A program made the translations under genes and the position numbers. Shown one piece after another: positions 16,610-24,675 of a stretch of DNA of 64,000 nt (the stretch's first letter is position 1; each line of letters begins with the position of its first letter). The stretch comes from Nonomuraea sediminis (GTDB lineage Bacteria > Actinomycetota > Actinomycetes > Streptosporangiales > Streptosporangiaceae), in contig NZ_JAHDTI010000009.1 of the NCBI RefSeq assembly GCF_018531495.1, forward strand, positions 124,001 to 188,000. The letters are read 5' to 3'. Under the pieces are notes generated by a model that was not told where the DNA came from, did not search any database, and worked only from the letters and a program-made list of their open reading frames with translations.

Positions 16610-18521
16610 TGGACTCCTTCAGCACGATGGCGTCTCTGGGCGCGATCTCGATCTCGCCTTCGAGGTCTTGCTGGGTCAGCAGGTCCCGTCCCGGCGCGGG
16701 AAGGATGACCTTTTTGGGGGTGGTGGCATGGTTGAGCAGGAAGAGGTAGTTCTCCCTGCGGGTCGCCTCCACGCCATCGGGGAGGTCGAGGCCTTCGATC
16801 GAGAGGATGGCCGTGGGGTCGTCGAGCAGGCAGCTGACGTAGTACGCGTTGCCCTTGCGGGTGACCGCGGGGAGCCCGTCCAGCTCGCCGCCCTGATAGG
16901 TGGCCACGACCTCGGCGTCCTGGACGCGGATCCACTCGGCCCACGTCCGCGCCGTGCCGGCGGTGGTCTCCTGGGTCGCGCCGTCCGGCAGTGGCCAGAA
17001 CTCGTCCACCGCGATGCCCAGGAGGTCCGCCAGCGGCCCGGGCGCCCCGCCGGGGTGCACGTGGTCGTTGGGGTCCACCACGCCGGAGAAGGGGCCGACG
17101 ACGAGCTGTCCCGTCACCGTCCTGAGCGATTCGGCGGTGCACATGTAGAGGTTGGGCGCGATCACCACGCGGTAGCCCGACAGGTCCTCGTCGGGGCGGG
17201 CCAGGTCCACGTTGACGCCCCGGGCGTGCAGCGGCGCGTACCAGGACAGCAGCAGTTCCTTGAGCCTGAGCCGGTTGGACGGCATCGACTCGGGCGCCTC
17301 CAGGCCCCACCAGCTGTCCCAGTCGAGGATCAGCGCGACGTCGGCCTTGGTGGTCGTGCCCGCGATCTCGGCCAGGTCGCGCAGATCGCGGCCCAGGCGC
17401 AGGGTGTCCTGCCAGCCGCGGGTGGCGGTGCCGCCGTGCGGGAGCATCGCCGAGTGGAACTTCTCCGGCCCGTAGGCCGCCTGGCGCCACTGGAAGAACA
17501 TCACGCCGTCGGAGCCGTGCGCCAGCGCCTGGAGGCTGTGCAGGCGCATCATGCCGGGCGGCTTGGGCACGTTGACCTCACGCCACGACACCGCCGACGG
17601 CGCCGACTCCAGCAGCAGCCACGGCTTGCGCTTCAGCGAGCGCATCAGGTCGTAGCTGAGCGCGACCGCCACGTGCGACTCGGGGTCGGCTGGGTCGGGG
17701 TAGGCGTCGTCGCTGACCAGGTCCTCCTCGGCGGCCCACTTCCAGTAGTCCAGGCCGTGCAGGATGCTCATGAAGTTCGTGGTGACCGGGATGTCCGGGG
17801 TGATCTCCCGCAGCACGGACTTCTCCGCGCCGAACAGCTCGAGGAGGGCGTCGCTGCAGAAGCGCCGCCAGTCGACCAGCTGCGACGGGTTCACCGGTCC
17901 CGGTGCTTTGCGGGGCGGCTCGACCTGGTCCAGGCTCGTGTAGTGCTGTCCCCAGCACGAGGTGCCCCACGCTTGGTTGAGCGCCTCGATGGAGCCATAC
18001 CTCTTACCCAGCCACGTACGGAAATGTCGGGCGCTCTCCGGGCAGAAGCACTCGAGGGTGTGGTCGGCATACTCGTTCGAGATGTGCCACATGGCCAGCG
18101 CCGGGTGGTCCTTGTAGCGCTCGGCCACCGCTCTCGCCAGCCGTACGGCATGCTCCTTGAAGACCGGCGAGCTGGGACAGTAACCCTGGCGTGAGCCGAA
18201 CTCCAGACGGGTCCCCGCGGCGTCCACCGGCATGACCTCGGGGTGCTCGCGCACCAGCCAGGGCGGCGGGGTGGCCGTCGCGGTGGCCAGGTCGGCCGCG
18301 ATGCCGTGCTCGTGCAGCAGGTCGAGCACCCGGTCCAGCCAGCCCCAGTCGTAGACGCCGGGACGCGGCTCCAGGCGCGACCAGGAGAAGACCGCGACCG
18401 TGGCCATGTTCACGCCGGCCTCGGCCATGAGCCGCACATCCTCGGCCCAGACCTCCTCCGGCCACTGCTCGGGGTTGTAGTCACCGCCGAACAACAGGCC
18501 CGGTACTCGGGTCGCTCCCAC
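16587..18521 (-). CDS. GH42 beta-galactosidase
   Basis: The 644-residue protein has GH42 hallmarks: LFGGDYNPEQWPEEVWAEDVRLM at the N-terminus, the acid/base Glu in MWHISNEYADHT, the structural Cys cluster around ECFCPES, and the nucleophile Glu in PWLLLESAPS. A beta-galactosidase trimerisation domain and a C-terminal beta domain follow. It lacks a signal peptide, so it acts inside the cell on an imported galactoside. GTG at 18521 has AAGGAG 5 nt upstream; GTG at 18527 touches that sequence and is less likely. It is the first gene of the nine-gene unit, facing the GntR regulator. Confidence 0.93.
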   Translation of the reverse strand: MGATRVPGLLFGGDYNPEQWPEEVWAEDVRLMAEAGVNMATVAVFSWSRLEPRPGVYDWGWLDRVLDLLHEHGIAADLATATATPPPWLVREHPEVMPVDAAGTRLEFGSRQGYCPSSPVFKEHAVRLARAVAERYKDHPALAMWHISNEYADHTLECFCPESARHFRTWLGKRYGSIEALNQAWGTSCWGQHYTSLDQVEPPRKAPGPVNPSQLVDWRRFCSDALLELFGAEKSVLREITPDIPVTTNFMSILHGLDYWKWAAEEDLVSDDAYPDPADPESHVAVALSYDLMRSLKRKPWLLLESAPSAVSWREVNVPKPPGMMRLHSLQALAHGSDGVMFFQWRQAAYGPEKFHSAMLPHGGTATRGWQDTLRLGRDLRDLAEIAGTTTKADVALILDWDSWWGLEAPESMPSNRLRLKELLLSWYAPLHARGVNVDLARPDEDLSGYRVVIAPNLYMCTAESLRTVTGQLVVGPFSGVVDPNDHVHPGGAPGPLADLLGIAVDEFWPLPDGATQETTAGTARTWAEWIRVQDAEVVATYQGGELDGLPAVTRKGNAYYVSCLLDDPTAILSIEGLDLPDGVEATRRENYLFLLNHATTPKKVILPAPGRDLLTQQDLEGEIEIAPRDAIVLKESSDTPVYP

Positions 18522-18538
18522 CGTCACTCCTTCAGTAC

Positions 18539-18578
18539 TATTTTGTATGCAGAATTCATAGTGCAGTATTTTGCATCA
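18539..18578. promoter_or_regulatory. AT-rich operator cluster between GH42 and gntR
   Basis: This stretch is AT-rich against its surroundings and holds the direct repeats TATTTTGTATGCA (18539-18551) and TATTTTGCATCA (18567-18578). It also holds the inverted repeat TGCA-n6-TGCA (18562-18575). This is the shape expected for a GntR/FCD regulator binding its own divergent promoter region and that of the sugar operon. Confidence 0.6.
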
Positions 18579-18626
18579 CGTCAAGCGCTAACATACGGGC
18601 GGGGGCAGATGAAGCGGAGGAGCGTC

Positions 18627-19265
18627 ATGCCGATCGAGCGGCGACCGCTGCGCGAGCAGATCAGGGAAGAGCTGCTGAGGAGGCTTGATCGGGGCGATTT
18701 CGCCGCCGGGACCGACATCAACGAGGCGGCGCTGGCCGGTGAGCTGGGCGTCAGCCGTACTCCCCTGCGCGAGGCCCTGATCACGCTCGCGGGCGAGGGA
18801 GTGCTGGAGAGCAGCCAGGGACGCGGGTTCCGGTTCGCGCCGGTGAGCAAGCAGGAGTTCAGGCAGCTCTGCGAGATCGTCGCCGCGCTCGAGGCGCTGG
18901 CGCTGGAGACCTCCGATCCCACCTACCTGCGCAAGATCGCGCCCAGGCTGCTCGAGCTGGCCCAGGAGTTCCCCGACGCGGTGGCCGAGCAGCAGGTCAT
19001 CGAGCGGCACGACGACGAGTGGCACGACCTGCTGCTCAGCGGCTGCCAGAACGAGCGCCTGCTCGACCTGATCACCAGCGTCAAGGCCGGGATGCGCCGC
19101 TACGCGCACCTGCTGCACGGCGACGACGCACCACTGGAGCGGGAGGCGGCCGAGCACACCAAGGTCGCCGAGGAGCTCCTGTCAGGCGACCTGCCCGCCG
19201 CGACCCGGGCGCTGCGCGACAACTGGGTCAACGGCATGGAGCGGATGATGTCCCGCCTGGAATAG
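18627..19265 (+). CDS. GntR-family regulator (FCD type)
   Basis: The 212-residue protein has an N-terminal winged helix with LREQIREELLRRLDRGDF, LAGELGVSRTPLREALITLAGEGV and a wing GRGFRFAPVS. The helical ligand-binding domain of about 130 residues is of the FCD type, with metal/ligand histidines around IERHDDEWHDLL and EHTKVAEELL. ATG at 18627 is preferred over 18609 because GGAGG lies 6 nt upstream. It is divergent from the nine-gene sugar/GcvP operon and very probably controls it, sensing a pathway metabolite. Confidence 0.93.
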   Translation: MPIERRPLREQIREELLRRLDRGDFAAGTDINEAALAGELGVSRTPLREALITLAGEGVLESSQGRGFRFAPVSKQEFRQLCEIVAALEALALETSDPTYLRKIAPRLLELAQEFPDAVAEQQVIERHDDEWHDLLLSGCQNERLLDLITSVKAGMRRYAHLLHGDDAPLEREAAEHTKVAEELLSGDLPAATRALRDNWVNGMERMMSRLE

Positions 19266-19361
19266 TTGAATTCTAAACTTGGTTGTGCCCAGCACGAAGG
19301 GAGCACAGCCAGTGGATGGCTCTCTTCACCAGAGCACATTCACCGCGAGGAGGCCGAACTC

Positions 19362-20123
19362 ATGACCACGGCGCCCACCATCGACATCCGCCGCCGCGAC
19401 GAGCGTTTCACCACCCGGCTGCCGTGGCTCGACTCCTCGCACTCGTTCTCCTTCGGTCATCACCACGACCCGGCCAACACCCACCACGGCGTGCTCCTGG
19501 TCAACAACGACGACGTCGTCTCCCCGGGCACGGGCTTCGAGACCCACCCGCACCGAGACATGGAGATCGTCACCTGGGTGCTGCAAGGCTCCCTCGTCCA
19601 CCAGGACTCCACCGGCCACAACGGCGTCATCTACCCCGGACTCGCCCAGCGCATGAGCGCCGGCACAGGCATCCTCCACAGCGAGAAGAACGACTCCTGG
19701 CGCCTCCAGGGCGGCAACCAGCACATCGACCCGGTCCACTTCATCCAGATGTGGGTCGTCCCCGACGAGCCCAACATCACCCCCGGCTACGAACAGCTCG
19801 AGATCGGCGACGAACTCCTCCGCGGCGGCCTGGTCGTCGTCGCCTCCGGCATGGACCAGCACGCAGACAACGCCGCCATCCGCATCAAGAACAAGTACGC
19901 CGCCCTCCACGCCGCCCGCCTCAACCCCGGCGATTCCGTGGAGCTACCTGATGCCCCGTTCCTCCACCTGTTCGTGCCGCGCGGCGAAGTCGTCCTCGAA
20001 GGGGCTGGCGCCCTGAACGAAGGGGACGCAGTGCGATTCACCAGCACCGGCGGCAACAAAGTAACCGCCACCACGCCAGCCGAGATCCTCGTCTGGGAGA
20101 TGCACGCCACCATCAAAGACTGA
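19362..20123 (+). CDS. Pirin-family protein
   Basis: The 253-residue bicupin has the pirin/YhhW pattern: SSHSFSFGHHHDP, GTGFETHPHRDMEIVTWVLQG with metal-binding His residues, MSAGTGILHSEKN and FIQMWVVPDE. The N-terminal cupin keeps the His/His/His/Glu metal set known in pirins, some of which act as quercetinases or redox-related regulators. ATG at 19362 follows a strong GAGGAGG at 19347-19353. The short C-terminal extension found in other pirins is absent. A remnant of exactly that extension lies 1.1 kb downstream. Confidence 0.93.
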   Translation: MTTAPTIDIRRRDERFTTRLPWLDSSHSFSFGHHHDPANTHHGVLLVNNDDVVSPGTGFETHPHRDMEIVTWVLQGSLVHQDSTGHNGVIYPGLAQRMSAGTGILHSEKNDSWRLQGGNQHIDPVHFIQMWVVPDEPNITPGYEQLEIGDELLRGGLVVVASGMDQHADNAAIRIKNKYAALHAARLNPGDSVELPDAPFLHLFVPRGEVVLEGAGALNEGDAVRFTSTGGNKVTATTPAEILVWEMHATIKD

Positions 20124-20140
20124 TAACGCTCCCTCGCAGG

Positions 20141-20173
20141 GAGCTGCTCAGGAGATGGACCCCTGAGCAGCTC
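20141..20173 (+). terminator. Hairpin after pirin gene
   Basis: GAGCTGCTCAGG (20141-20152) and CCTGAGCAGCTC (20162-20173) form a perfect 12-bp stem with a 9-nt loop, 18 bp after the pirin stop. No T-run follows, as is common in high-GC actinobacteria. Confidence 0.75.
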
Positions 20174-20229
20174 TCTGCGGCCCGAAGCCGGGGGTTATTG
20201 GTGCCCCACCGAACTCGGCACAAGCGGTA

Positions 20230-21150
20230 TCAGCGAAGTCGGATTTCGCGTGGACCGTTGAAAGGCGCCAGCGATAGCACCATCTTCGGCGTCCGCAGCC
20301 TCTCGTCGTCCGCGAACAGCTTCCGCGCCGCGTCGAAGGAAACCTCGTCGCACGCTGTCAGCGAGACCTGGTCATACAGCTCGCAGGTCGAGGGCGTCAT
20401 CTCGCCATCGCCGCCCGATCCTGTCCCCCAGGTGTCCCACAGCAGCGTCTCGACCTTGTTCAGCGCGGCGAGGTCAACCTGCACGTCGTGCGCCACGAAC
20501 CACTCCCCGAACATCGGCCCTTCCTCGGGAGGATGGAGGCCGAAGGTCGTCGGGTCCGCCTCGCCCGCTCTGATGGCCCGCCATGCCTTGCCCGCCACCA
20601 GGAAGCGGTCCCGCGGCACATCCATCGGGTCGAAGTCGACGTTCCACGCGGCGACGACCACGGGGTCGGCGAGTTGCGGATCGGCGAGCAGCCAGCCCCG
20701 CTCGTCATCCCAGTACTCGGTCACGACGTGGTCGGCATGGAACCCGTCTGAGCCGAAGTAGTCGGCAAAACCGATCCGCAGGCGCGCGGGAACGCCCGCG
20801 TGGCGCAGGAACGAGCAGTACAGCAGCGCGAAGTCGCGGCACACGCCGACGAAACGGTCTCCGACCTCGCGCCGCTCGGCCAACGGCGCGGCGCTCCGCT
20901 CGATGATGATCCGCAGGATGTCGTCGATGTAGCGCGACTCGGCATCGTTGTACAGGCGATCCTGCGGGATGGCGTATTGGAACAGTTCGCCTTCCATGCG
21001 GTGGATCATCATGTCGCGCGCTGCGCGGGCAAGTCCCGCTGGATCGTGTGGAAGGTCGGCATAGAGCTGGGAGAGGCCATTGGGCGCGGAAAAGGCACTC
21101 TGATTGGCGTAGAAGGCGGCTTCGTCCGCTGCGAGACGCGTAGATGGCAT
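20230..21150 (-). CDS. Transglutaminase-like domain protein
   Basis: The 306-residue cytoplasmic protein has the Cys-His-Asp triad of the transglutaminase/protease-like superfamily. Cys is in RFVGVCRDFALLYCSFLRHAGVPARLRIG, His in GFHADHVVTEYWDDERGW, and Asp in LLADPQLAD. The typical GVPAR motif after the Cys helix is intact. Members of this group are peptidases or cross-linking enzymes of unknown targets. The C-terminal 130 residues are not recognisable to me. The gene is isolated, convergent with pirin, and has no clear operon partner. Confidence 0.85.
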   Translation of the reverse strand: MPSTRLAADEAAFYANQSAFSAPNGLSQLYADLPHDPAGLARAARDMMIHRMEGELFQYAIPQDRLYNDAESRYIDDILRIIIERSAAPLAERREVGDRFVGVCRDFALLYCSFLRHAGVPARLRIGFADYFGSDGFHADHVVTEYWDDERGWLLADPQLADPVVVAAWNVDFDPMDVPRDRFLVAGKAWRAIRAGEADPTTFGLHPPEEGPMFGEWFVAHDVQVDLAALNKVETLLWDTWGTGSGGDGEMTPSTCELYDQVSLTACDEVSFDAARKLFADDERLRTPKMVLSLAPFNGPREIRLR

Positions 21151-21224
21151 GATTCAACCTCGGAAGACGTCGGCTAATTTCGATTACCGTCCGGCGCCCT
21201 CACCGTGTCAAAATTCGCCCATAA

Positions 21225-21332
21225 TTGTCCAGACATCCGCCGTTTGCCATGAACACCCGCGAAGAACTCGTCCAGGCCTTCGAGGACTACCAGTCCGGCC
21301 GTCTCGGCACCATCCCCACCCAGCACGCATAA
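21225..21332 (+). pseudogene. Decayed C-terminal fragment of a pirin gene
   Basis: The reading frame after the TAA at 21222-21224 encodes PPFAMNTREELVQAFEDYQ and continues SGRLGTIPTQHA to a TAA at 21330. This matches from memory the C-terminal tail of many actinobacterial pirins (GPFVMNT-type, then an acidic helix and SGRLGTIP). Nothing of the upstream cupin domains is found, so it is a relic rather than a small gene. A functional pirin of a different subtype lies 1.1 kb upstream. Confidence 0.6.
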
Positions 21333-21410
21333 CCCACACATTCAGCGCACCGGCGGCAAAGGGTGCCTGAAGCAGGGGGCGATAGCCACCTTCCTGGGCG
21401 CGGTCGGGCT

Positions 21411-21896
21411 CTAGCAGTATGGGTTGGCCTCGAGGTATCCGTTCTTGAACGACTTCGAGTGGCCTCTGTAGTGAGACCTTACGCACCGCTGGAGGTCGTC
21501 CGCGTCGGACTCACCCGCGGCCTCGCCCGCAGCCCTCTGTTGGAGCTTCGCGGACGGCTTCTTGGGCTGCGATGGCGTCGAACCCCCGCACTCGCTGTGC
21601 TTCCAGCCGTCTGCCCAGCCTATCTCGTAGCCGTATCCATAATCCGGGTCGCTCGAGTTCGCATGACTCGACGGATTGCGGGGTTGGCATCGTACGCCAT
21701 CGGCATATCCATCAGACATTCCCTTTGCGCAGCCCGAGCCCTTGCCCATGCACGGATCGCGCTTCGCCAACGGTGCCGTGACCTCTGGATTCGCTCGGGA
21801 CGAGGCTGCCATGGCCTCCGCGGCGAAGCTCGAAGGGATCGCGAGAGAGGCGACAAGTGCCGTCCCGAGGATGGCGAGTGAGCGATTACGAAGCAT
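21411..21896 (-). CDS. Secreted six-cysteine protein of unknown function
   Basis: The 161-residue protein begins with a clear signal peptide (LAILGTALVASLAIPSSFA, probable cleavage after AEAMA). The mature part has six cysteines, suggesting three disulfides, and a Gly/Asp/Tyr/Trp-rich centre (GMSDGYADG, YGYGYEIGWADGW). The C-terminal 60 residues are basic and end KSFKNGYLEANPYC. I do not recognise the family. Codon third positions and flanks are less GC-rich than the window average, hinting at acquisition. It is monocistronic. Confidence 0.65.
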   Translation of the reverse strand: MLRNRSLAILGTALVASLAIPSSFAAEAMAASSRANPEVTAPLAKRDPCMGKGSGCAKGMSDGYADGVRCQPRNPSSHANSSDPDYGYGYEIGWADGWKHSECGGSTPSQPKKPSAKLQQRAAGEAAGESDADDLQRCVRSHYRGHSKSFKNGYLEANPYC

Positions 21897-22208
21897 GACT
21901 TCCCCTCTCCGCTGGGCAGCGAGAGTCTCGCTTCGAAGAATGAGTATTCATGTGCGTAACTTCAGAATGCCTGTTCGCCTCCGGCAAATGGGCTACTGAA
22001 TACACAAACAGCCTTCAGGGCTGGTCCAAAGAGATCGCCGCAAATTTTTCGTTCAGGAGCACCGATAAGGCCGTGGTGCCTGGATATCGCAGCGGCGTTG
22101 CGGCGAGTCACGGTCGTCGACTCGCCGGAAGCGCCGGATGCGGGCCGCGAGCGCACGACGGCGGGCGGCCGGGGGCGGCGGCCTGCCGTACGGCAGCGGA
22201 GAGGCAGG
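21897..22208. other. 312-bp intergenic region, lower GC at one end
   Basis: This must hold the promoter of the six-cysteine secreted protein. The part from 21930 to 22080 is AT-richer than the surroundings (for example CAAATTTTTCG near 22043). No open gene, RNA motif or repeat was recognised. Confidence 0.5.
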
Positions 22209-22532
22209 TCAGCGGGGGACGGCGGCGGCGGTTTGGCGCCAGATTTTACCTTCTTTGAGGACGAGGGTGCCGAAGGTGTTGAGTTGGTTGCCGCCGATGG
22301 TCATGTCGGCGTTGTAGAAGATGACGTCGTCGGTGATCTGGACGGATTTGACCTCGTCGACGACGGGCTTCAGCGCCAGGTACGACGCGAAGAACTCGCG
22401 GAGCTCCGCGGGGCCGTGGACGACCCGGTCGAGGCGGACGACCGTGGCGTCCTCGTGGTACTGGGCGAGGAGCCCCTCAAGGTCTCCGTCGGCGATGAGG
22501 GCGAGCTGGCGTTCGAACAGTTCTGCTGTCAT
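22209..22532 (-). CDS. NTF2-like (SnoaL-type) small protein
   Basis: The 107-residue protein shows the NTF2-like cone fold: helix-rich FERQLALIADGDLEGLLAQYHEDATVVR, then a four-stranded sheet ending in a Lys/Arg-rich edge (VLKEGKIWRQT). Members include isomerases, cyclases and non-enzymatic partners; no catalytic set can be assigned. Its start overlaps the LtrA stop by 4 bp, so the two are translated together. Confidence 0.85.
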   Translation of the reverse strand: MTAELFERQLALIADGDLEGLLAQYHEDATVVRLDRVVHGPAELREFFASYLALKPVVDEVKSVQITDDVIFYNADMTIGGNQLNTFGTLVLKEGKIWRQTAAAVPR

Positions 22533-23620
22533 CTGTCACCTTTGATGAGATCACGGCCCACCTGGGCCCCGCCGTACACAAGGATCAGGGGCAGCGCCGC
22601 CGCGAGCGGCAGCGCCGCGGTGGCGAGCGTCACGAGCGCGGCGCCCAGCCGGATGAAGGCCTGCGTACGGTCGCCCGAGCACAGACGCTGCACCCCGAGC
22701 AGCGCGAAGACGATCGCGGCGGGCACCCCGACCGCCCAGCCCGAGCTGGGGTGCGCGATCGCGTGCTCGATCCCGATGCCGAAGGCCACCAGCCCCATCG
22801 ACAGCGGCAGGTGCGAGTAGACCCAGACCTGCCCGGCGAACTGGGTGCGGAGCACGACCTCCTCGTCGAGGTGGTCGAAGTACAGCCACCAGAACGCCAT
22901 CGCGACGGCCACGCCGAGCAGCGCGATGAGCAGCGTGCCCGGGGTGACCGCGTGCCCCTTGAGCCCGCCGACGACGGCCGCGACGACCTCGCCCAGGACG
23001 ATCACGACGAACAGGCCGAACCGTTCGGGCAGGTGCTCGCTCTGCGGCGGCAGCGCCTTCTGGTGGCGCCGGGACACGAACGGCGTGGCCAGGTCGATCA
23101 CCATCGCGACGGCCCAGAACCAGTACCGCGTGGGCGGCTCGACCGCCAGCGAGGCCACCCAGATCAGCACGGCGACGGTGAACCCGATCGCGTAGCGGGT
23201 GGCCAGCGGCCTGGCGTCGGGGACGTGCCGGCCCACCCGCAGGTAGGCCACCAGCAGCAGGACCCGCACGGCCACGTACGACAGCGCGAACATCGCCGAG
23301 CGCTCGGCGATGTCGGACACGCTGGCCGCCATCGTGGCGACGGCCAGGATCTGCGGGATCACCAGCAACCGGTGGCTGACGTCGTCGGTGTCGAAGCGGT
23401 TGGCGTAGAAGACGTATCCCGCCCAGGCCCACCACACGGGCACGAACAGCCCCACGAAGGTCAGCAGCCGCGCCGGGGTGGTGCCAGCCTCGAGCACGTC
23501 GGCCAGCTCGGCCACGGCCACCACGAAGACCAGGTCGTACAGGAGTTCCAGCCAGGTGGCGCGGCGTTGCACGCCCTCGAACAGCCGCAATCTGGGCGGC
23601 TGCCATCGGCGCTCGCTCAT
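22529..23620 (-). CDS. Low temperature requirement A (LtrA) family membrane protein
   Basis: The 363-residue protein has about eleven membrane helices and LtrA signatures: ATWLELLYDLVFVVAVAELA, WWAWAGYVFYANRFDTDD and LPERFGLFVVIVLGEVV. The ATG at 23620 has GGAGGAG 5 nt upstream. Its function is unknown beyond a cold-growth phenotype in Listeria for the founding member. The promoter lies in AT-rich DNA with the tandem octamer TAATTATG repeated at 23644-23659. Confidence 0.92.
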   Translation of the reverse strand: MSERRWQPPRLRLFEGVQRRATWLELLYDLVFVVAVAELADVLEAGTTPARLLTFVGLFVPVWWAWAGYVFYANRFDTDDVSHRLLVIPQILAVATMAASVSDIAERSAMFALSYVAVRVLLLVAYLRVGRHVPDARPLATRYAIGFTVAVLIWVASLAVEPPTRYWFWAVAMVIDLATPFVSRRHQKALPPQSEHLPERFGLFVVIVLGEVVAAVVGGLKGHAVTPGTLLIALLGVAVAMAFWWLYFDHLDEEVVLRTQFAGQVWVYSHLPLSMGLVAFGIGIEHAIAHPSSGWAVGVPAAIVFALLGVQRLCSGDRTQAFIRLGAALVTLATAALPLAAALPLILVYGGAQVGRDLIKGDR

Positions 23621-23844
23621 CGCCACTCCTCCACCTTTGTGCGTAATTATGTAATTATGACGCCCTTCTTGTGCGAGTGATACCAATTTCGCGATCAACG
23701 ATCGCAAACGCCTACGGCGCCCGAGATACGGAGACGAGGCGTACAGGTGAAGCCACGTAGGTGAGCCCCCAGCACAGGGCGGCAACCTGACGCGCACGCG
23801 GCAGGGGCGCTTGAGGCCAGGCGAGATCCGCGAGGGCCCGAAAG

Positions 23845-24366
23845 CTAGCGGCGGTGGAGGGTGAGGCAGGCGATGCGGGGGGCCGAGGCGCCCGGGGCCG
23901 CGTGGATGACCAGGGATTGGGGCAGGTGGGCGGGGTCGAGTTGCCAGTCGTGGCGGGTGGTGGCGTGACCGGTGCCGTTGCCCAGCGTACGGAAGTCGAG
24001 CCAGACCTCGTCGGTCCCGCGCTTGAAGTGCGGCCCGGCCGCCTGCGGGTCGGCGCCGCACGGCTCGGTGTGCAGATGCGCGCCGTACGCCCGGTTGTGC
24101 AGGAAGCCCTCCACGACCAGCGAGGTGACCGTGCGGTCGCCGACGGACTCGGCGGTGAGGCTGGCCTGGGCGCCCTGGGGCACGAGCTTGCGATCGTAGG
24201 CGATCGCGGCCGGATCGCCGCCGGTGAACTCGCCGCCGCCGGTGACCCCCACGGGTGCGGCGGCGGGCGCGCTCGGCGTGCCGGCGGTCGACTGTGAACA
24301 GCCGGTGGCGATCAGTCCCACCAGCATGGACAAGCTGAGCATGCCGTACGGCAAGCGAGAGCGCAT
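23845..24366 (-). CDS. Cu/Zn superoxide dismutase-like lipoprotein
   Basis: The 173-residue protein has a lipobox (LVGLIATGC) placing it on the outer face of the membrane. The SodC-like barrel shows GAHLHTEPCGADPQAAGPHF, with metal His residues and the disulfide Cys, then SLVIHA and a final Cys in RIACLTLHRR. The usual electrostatic loop and the HVGD metal loop are replaced by a shorter segment (DEVWLDFRTLGNGTGHATT). Zinc or copper coordination may therefore be incomplete, and true dismutase activity is uncertain. It is monocistronic. Confidence 0.8.
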   Translation of the reverse strand: MRSRLPYGMLSLSMLVGLIATGCSQSTAGTPSAPAAAPVGVTGGGEFTGGDPAAIAYDRKLVPQGAQASLTAESVGDRTVTSLVVEGFLHNRAYGAHLHTEPCGADPQAAGPHFKRGTDEVWLDFRTLGNGTGHATTRHDWQLDPAHLPQSLVIHAAPGASAPRIACLTLHRR

Positions 24367-24420
24367 GCGAGCCCCCCAGAGCGGCGACGGAGGCGACCAC
24401 TCTAGCGAGTGATCGAGCGC

Positions 24421-24666
24421 CTACGCTCCGTGTTTGGCGGCGATGTCGTCGATCTGGTCGGCGAGCGTGTAGTCGAGCTCGGTCAGGCCGCCCTTGTCGT
24501 GCGTGGTGAGCAACAGGTGCAGCGTGCGCCACCGGATGTCGATGTCGGGATGGTGGTTGAGTTCCTCGGCCTTGACCGCGATCTCGTCGACGATCCTGAT
24601 GGCCGTCGGGAAGTCGGGGGCTTGGATGGTACGGCGCAGCGTCTCGCCCTCACGTGTCCAGCTCAT
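24421..24666 (-). CDS. Pterin-4a-carbinolamine dehydratase-like, N-terminally short
   Basis: The 81-residue protein matches the core of DCoH/PCD: LRRTIQAPDF, the active-site stretch EELNHHPDIDIRWRTLHLLLTTH with all three catalytic His positions, then GGLTELDYTLADQID. It lacks the N-terminal helix (about 15-20 residues before GWSREG). An in-frame stop 9 bp upstream, that of the permease gene, rules out a longer form. Such proteins recycle 4a-hydroxytetrahydrobiopterin or act as dimerisation factors. It follows the second sugar permease in the same frame by 9 bp, so it is co-transcribed. Confidence 0.85.
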   Translation of the reverse strand: MSWTREGETLRRTIQAPDFPTAIRIVDEIAVKAEELNHHPDIDIRWRTLHLLLTTHDKGGLTELDYTLADQIDDIAAKHGA

Positions 24667-24675
24667 GGGCCAACG

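Noticed and set aside
23644..23659. Tandem TAATTATG repeat as an operator
   Set aside because: It is only two short AT-rich units in the ltrA promoter region, without further symmetry; probably promoter composition.
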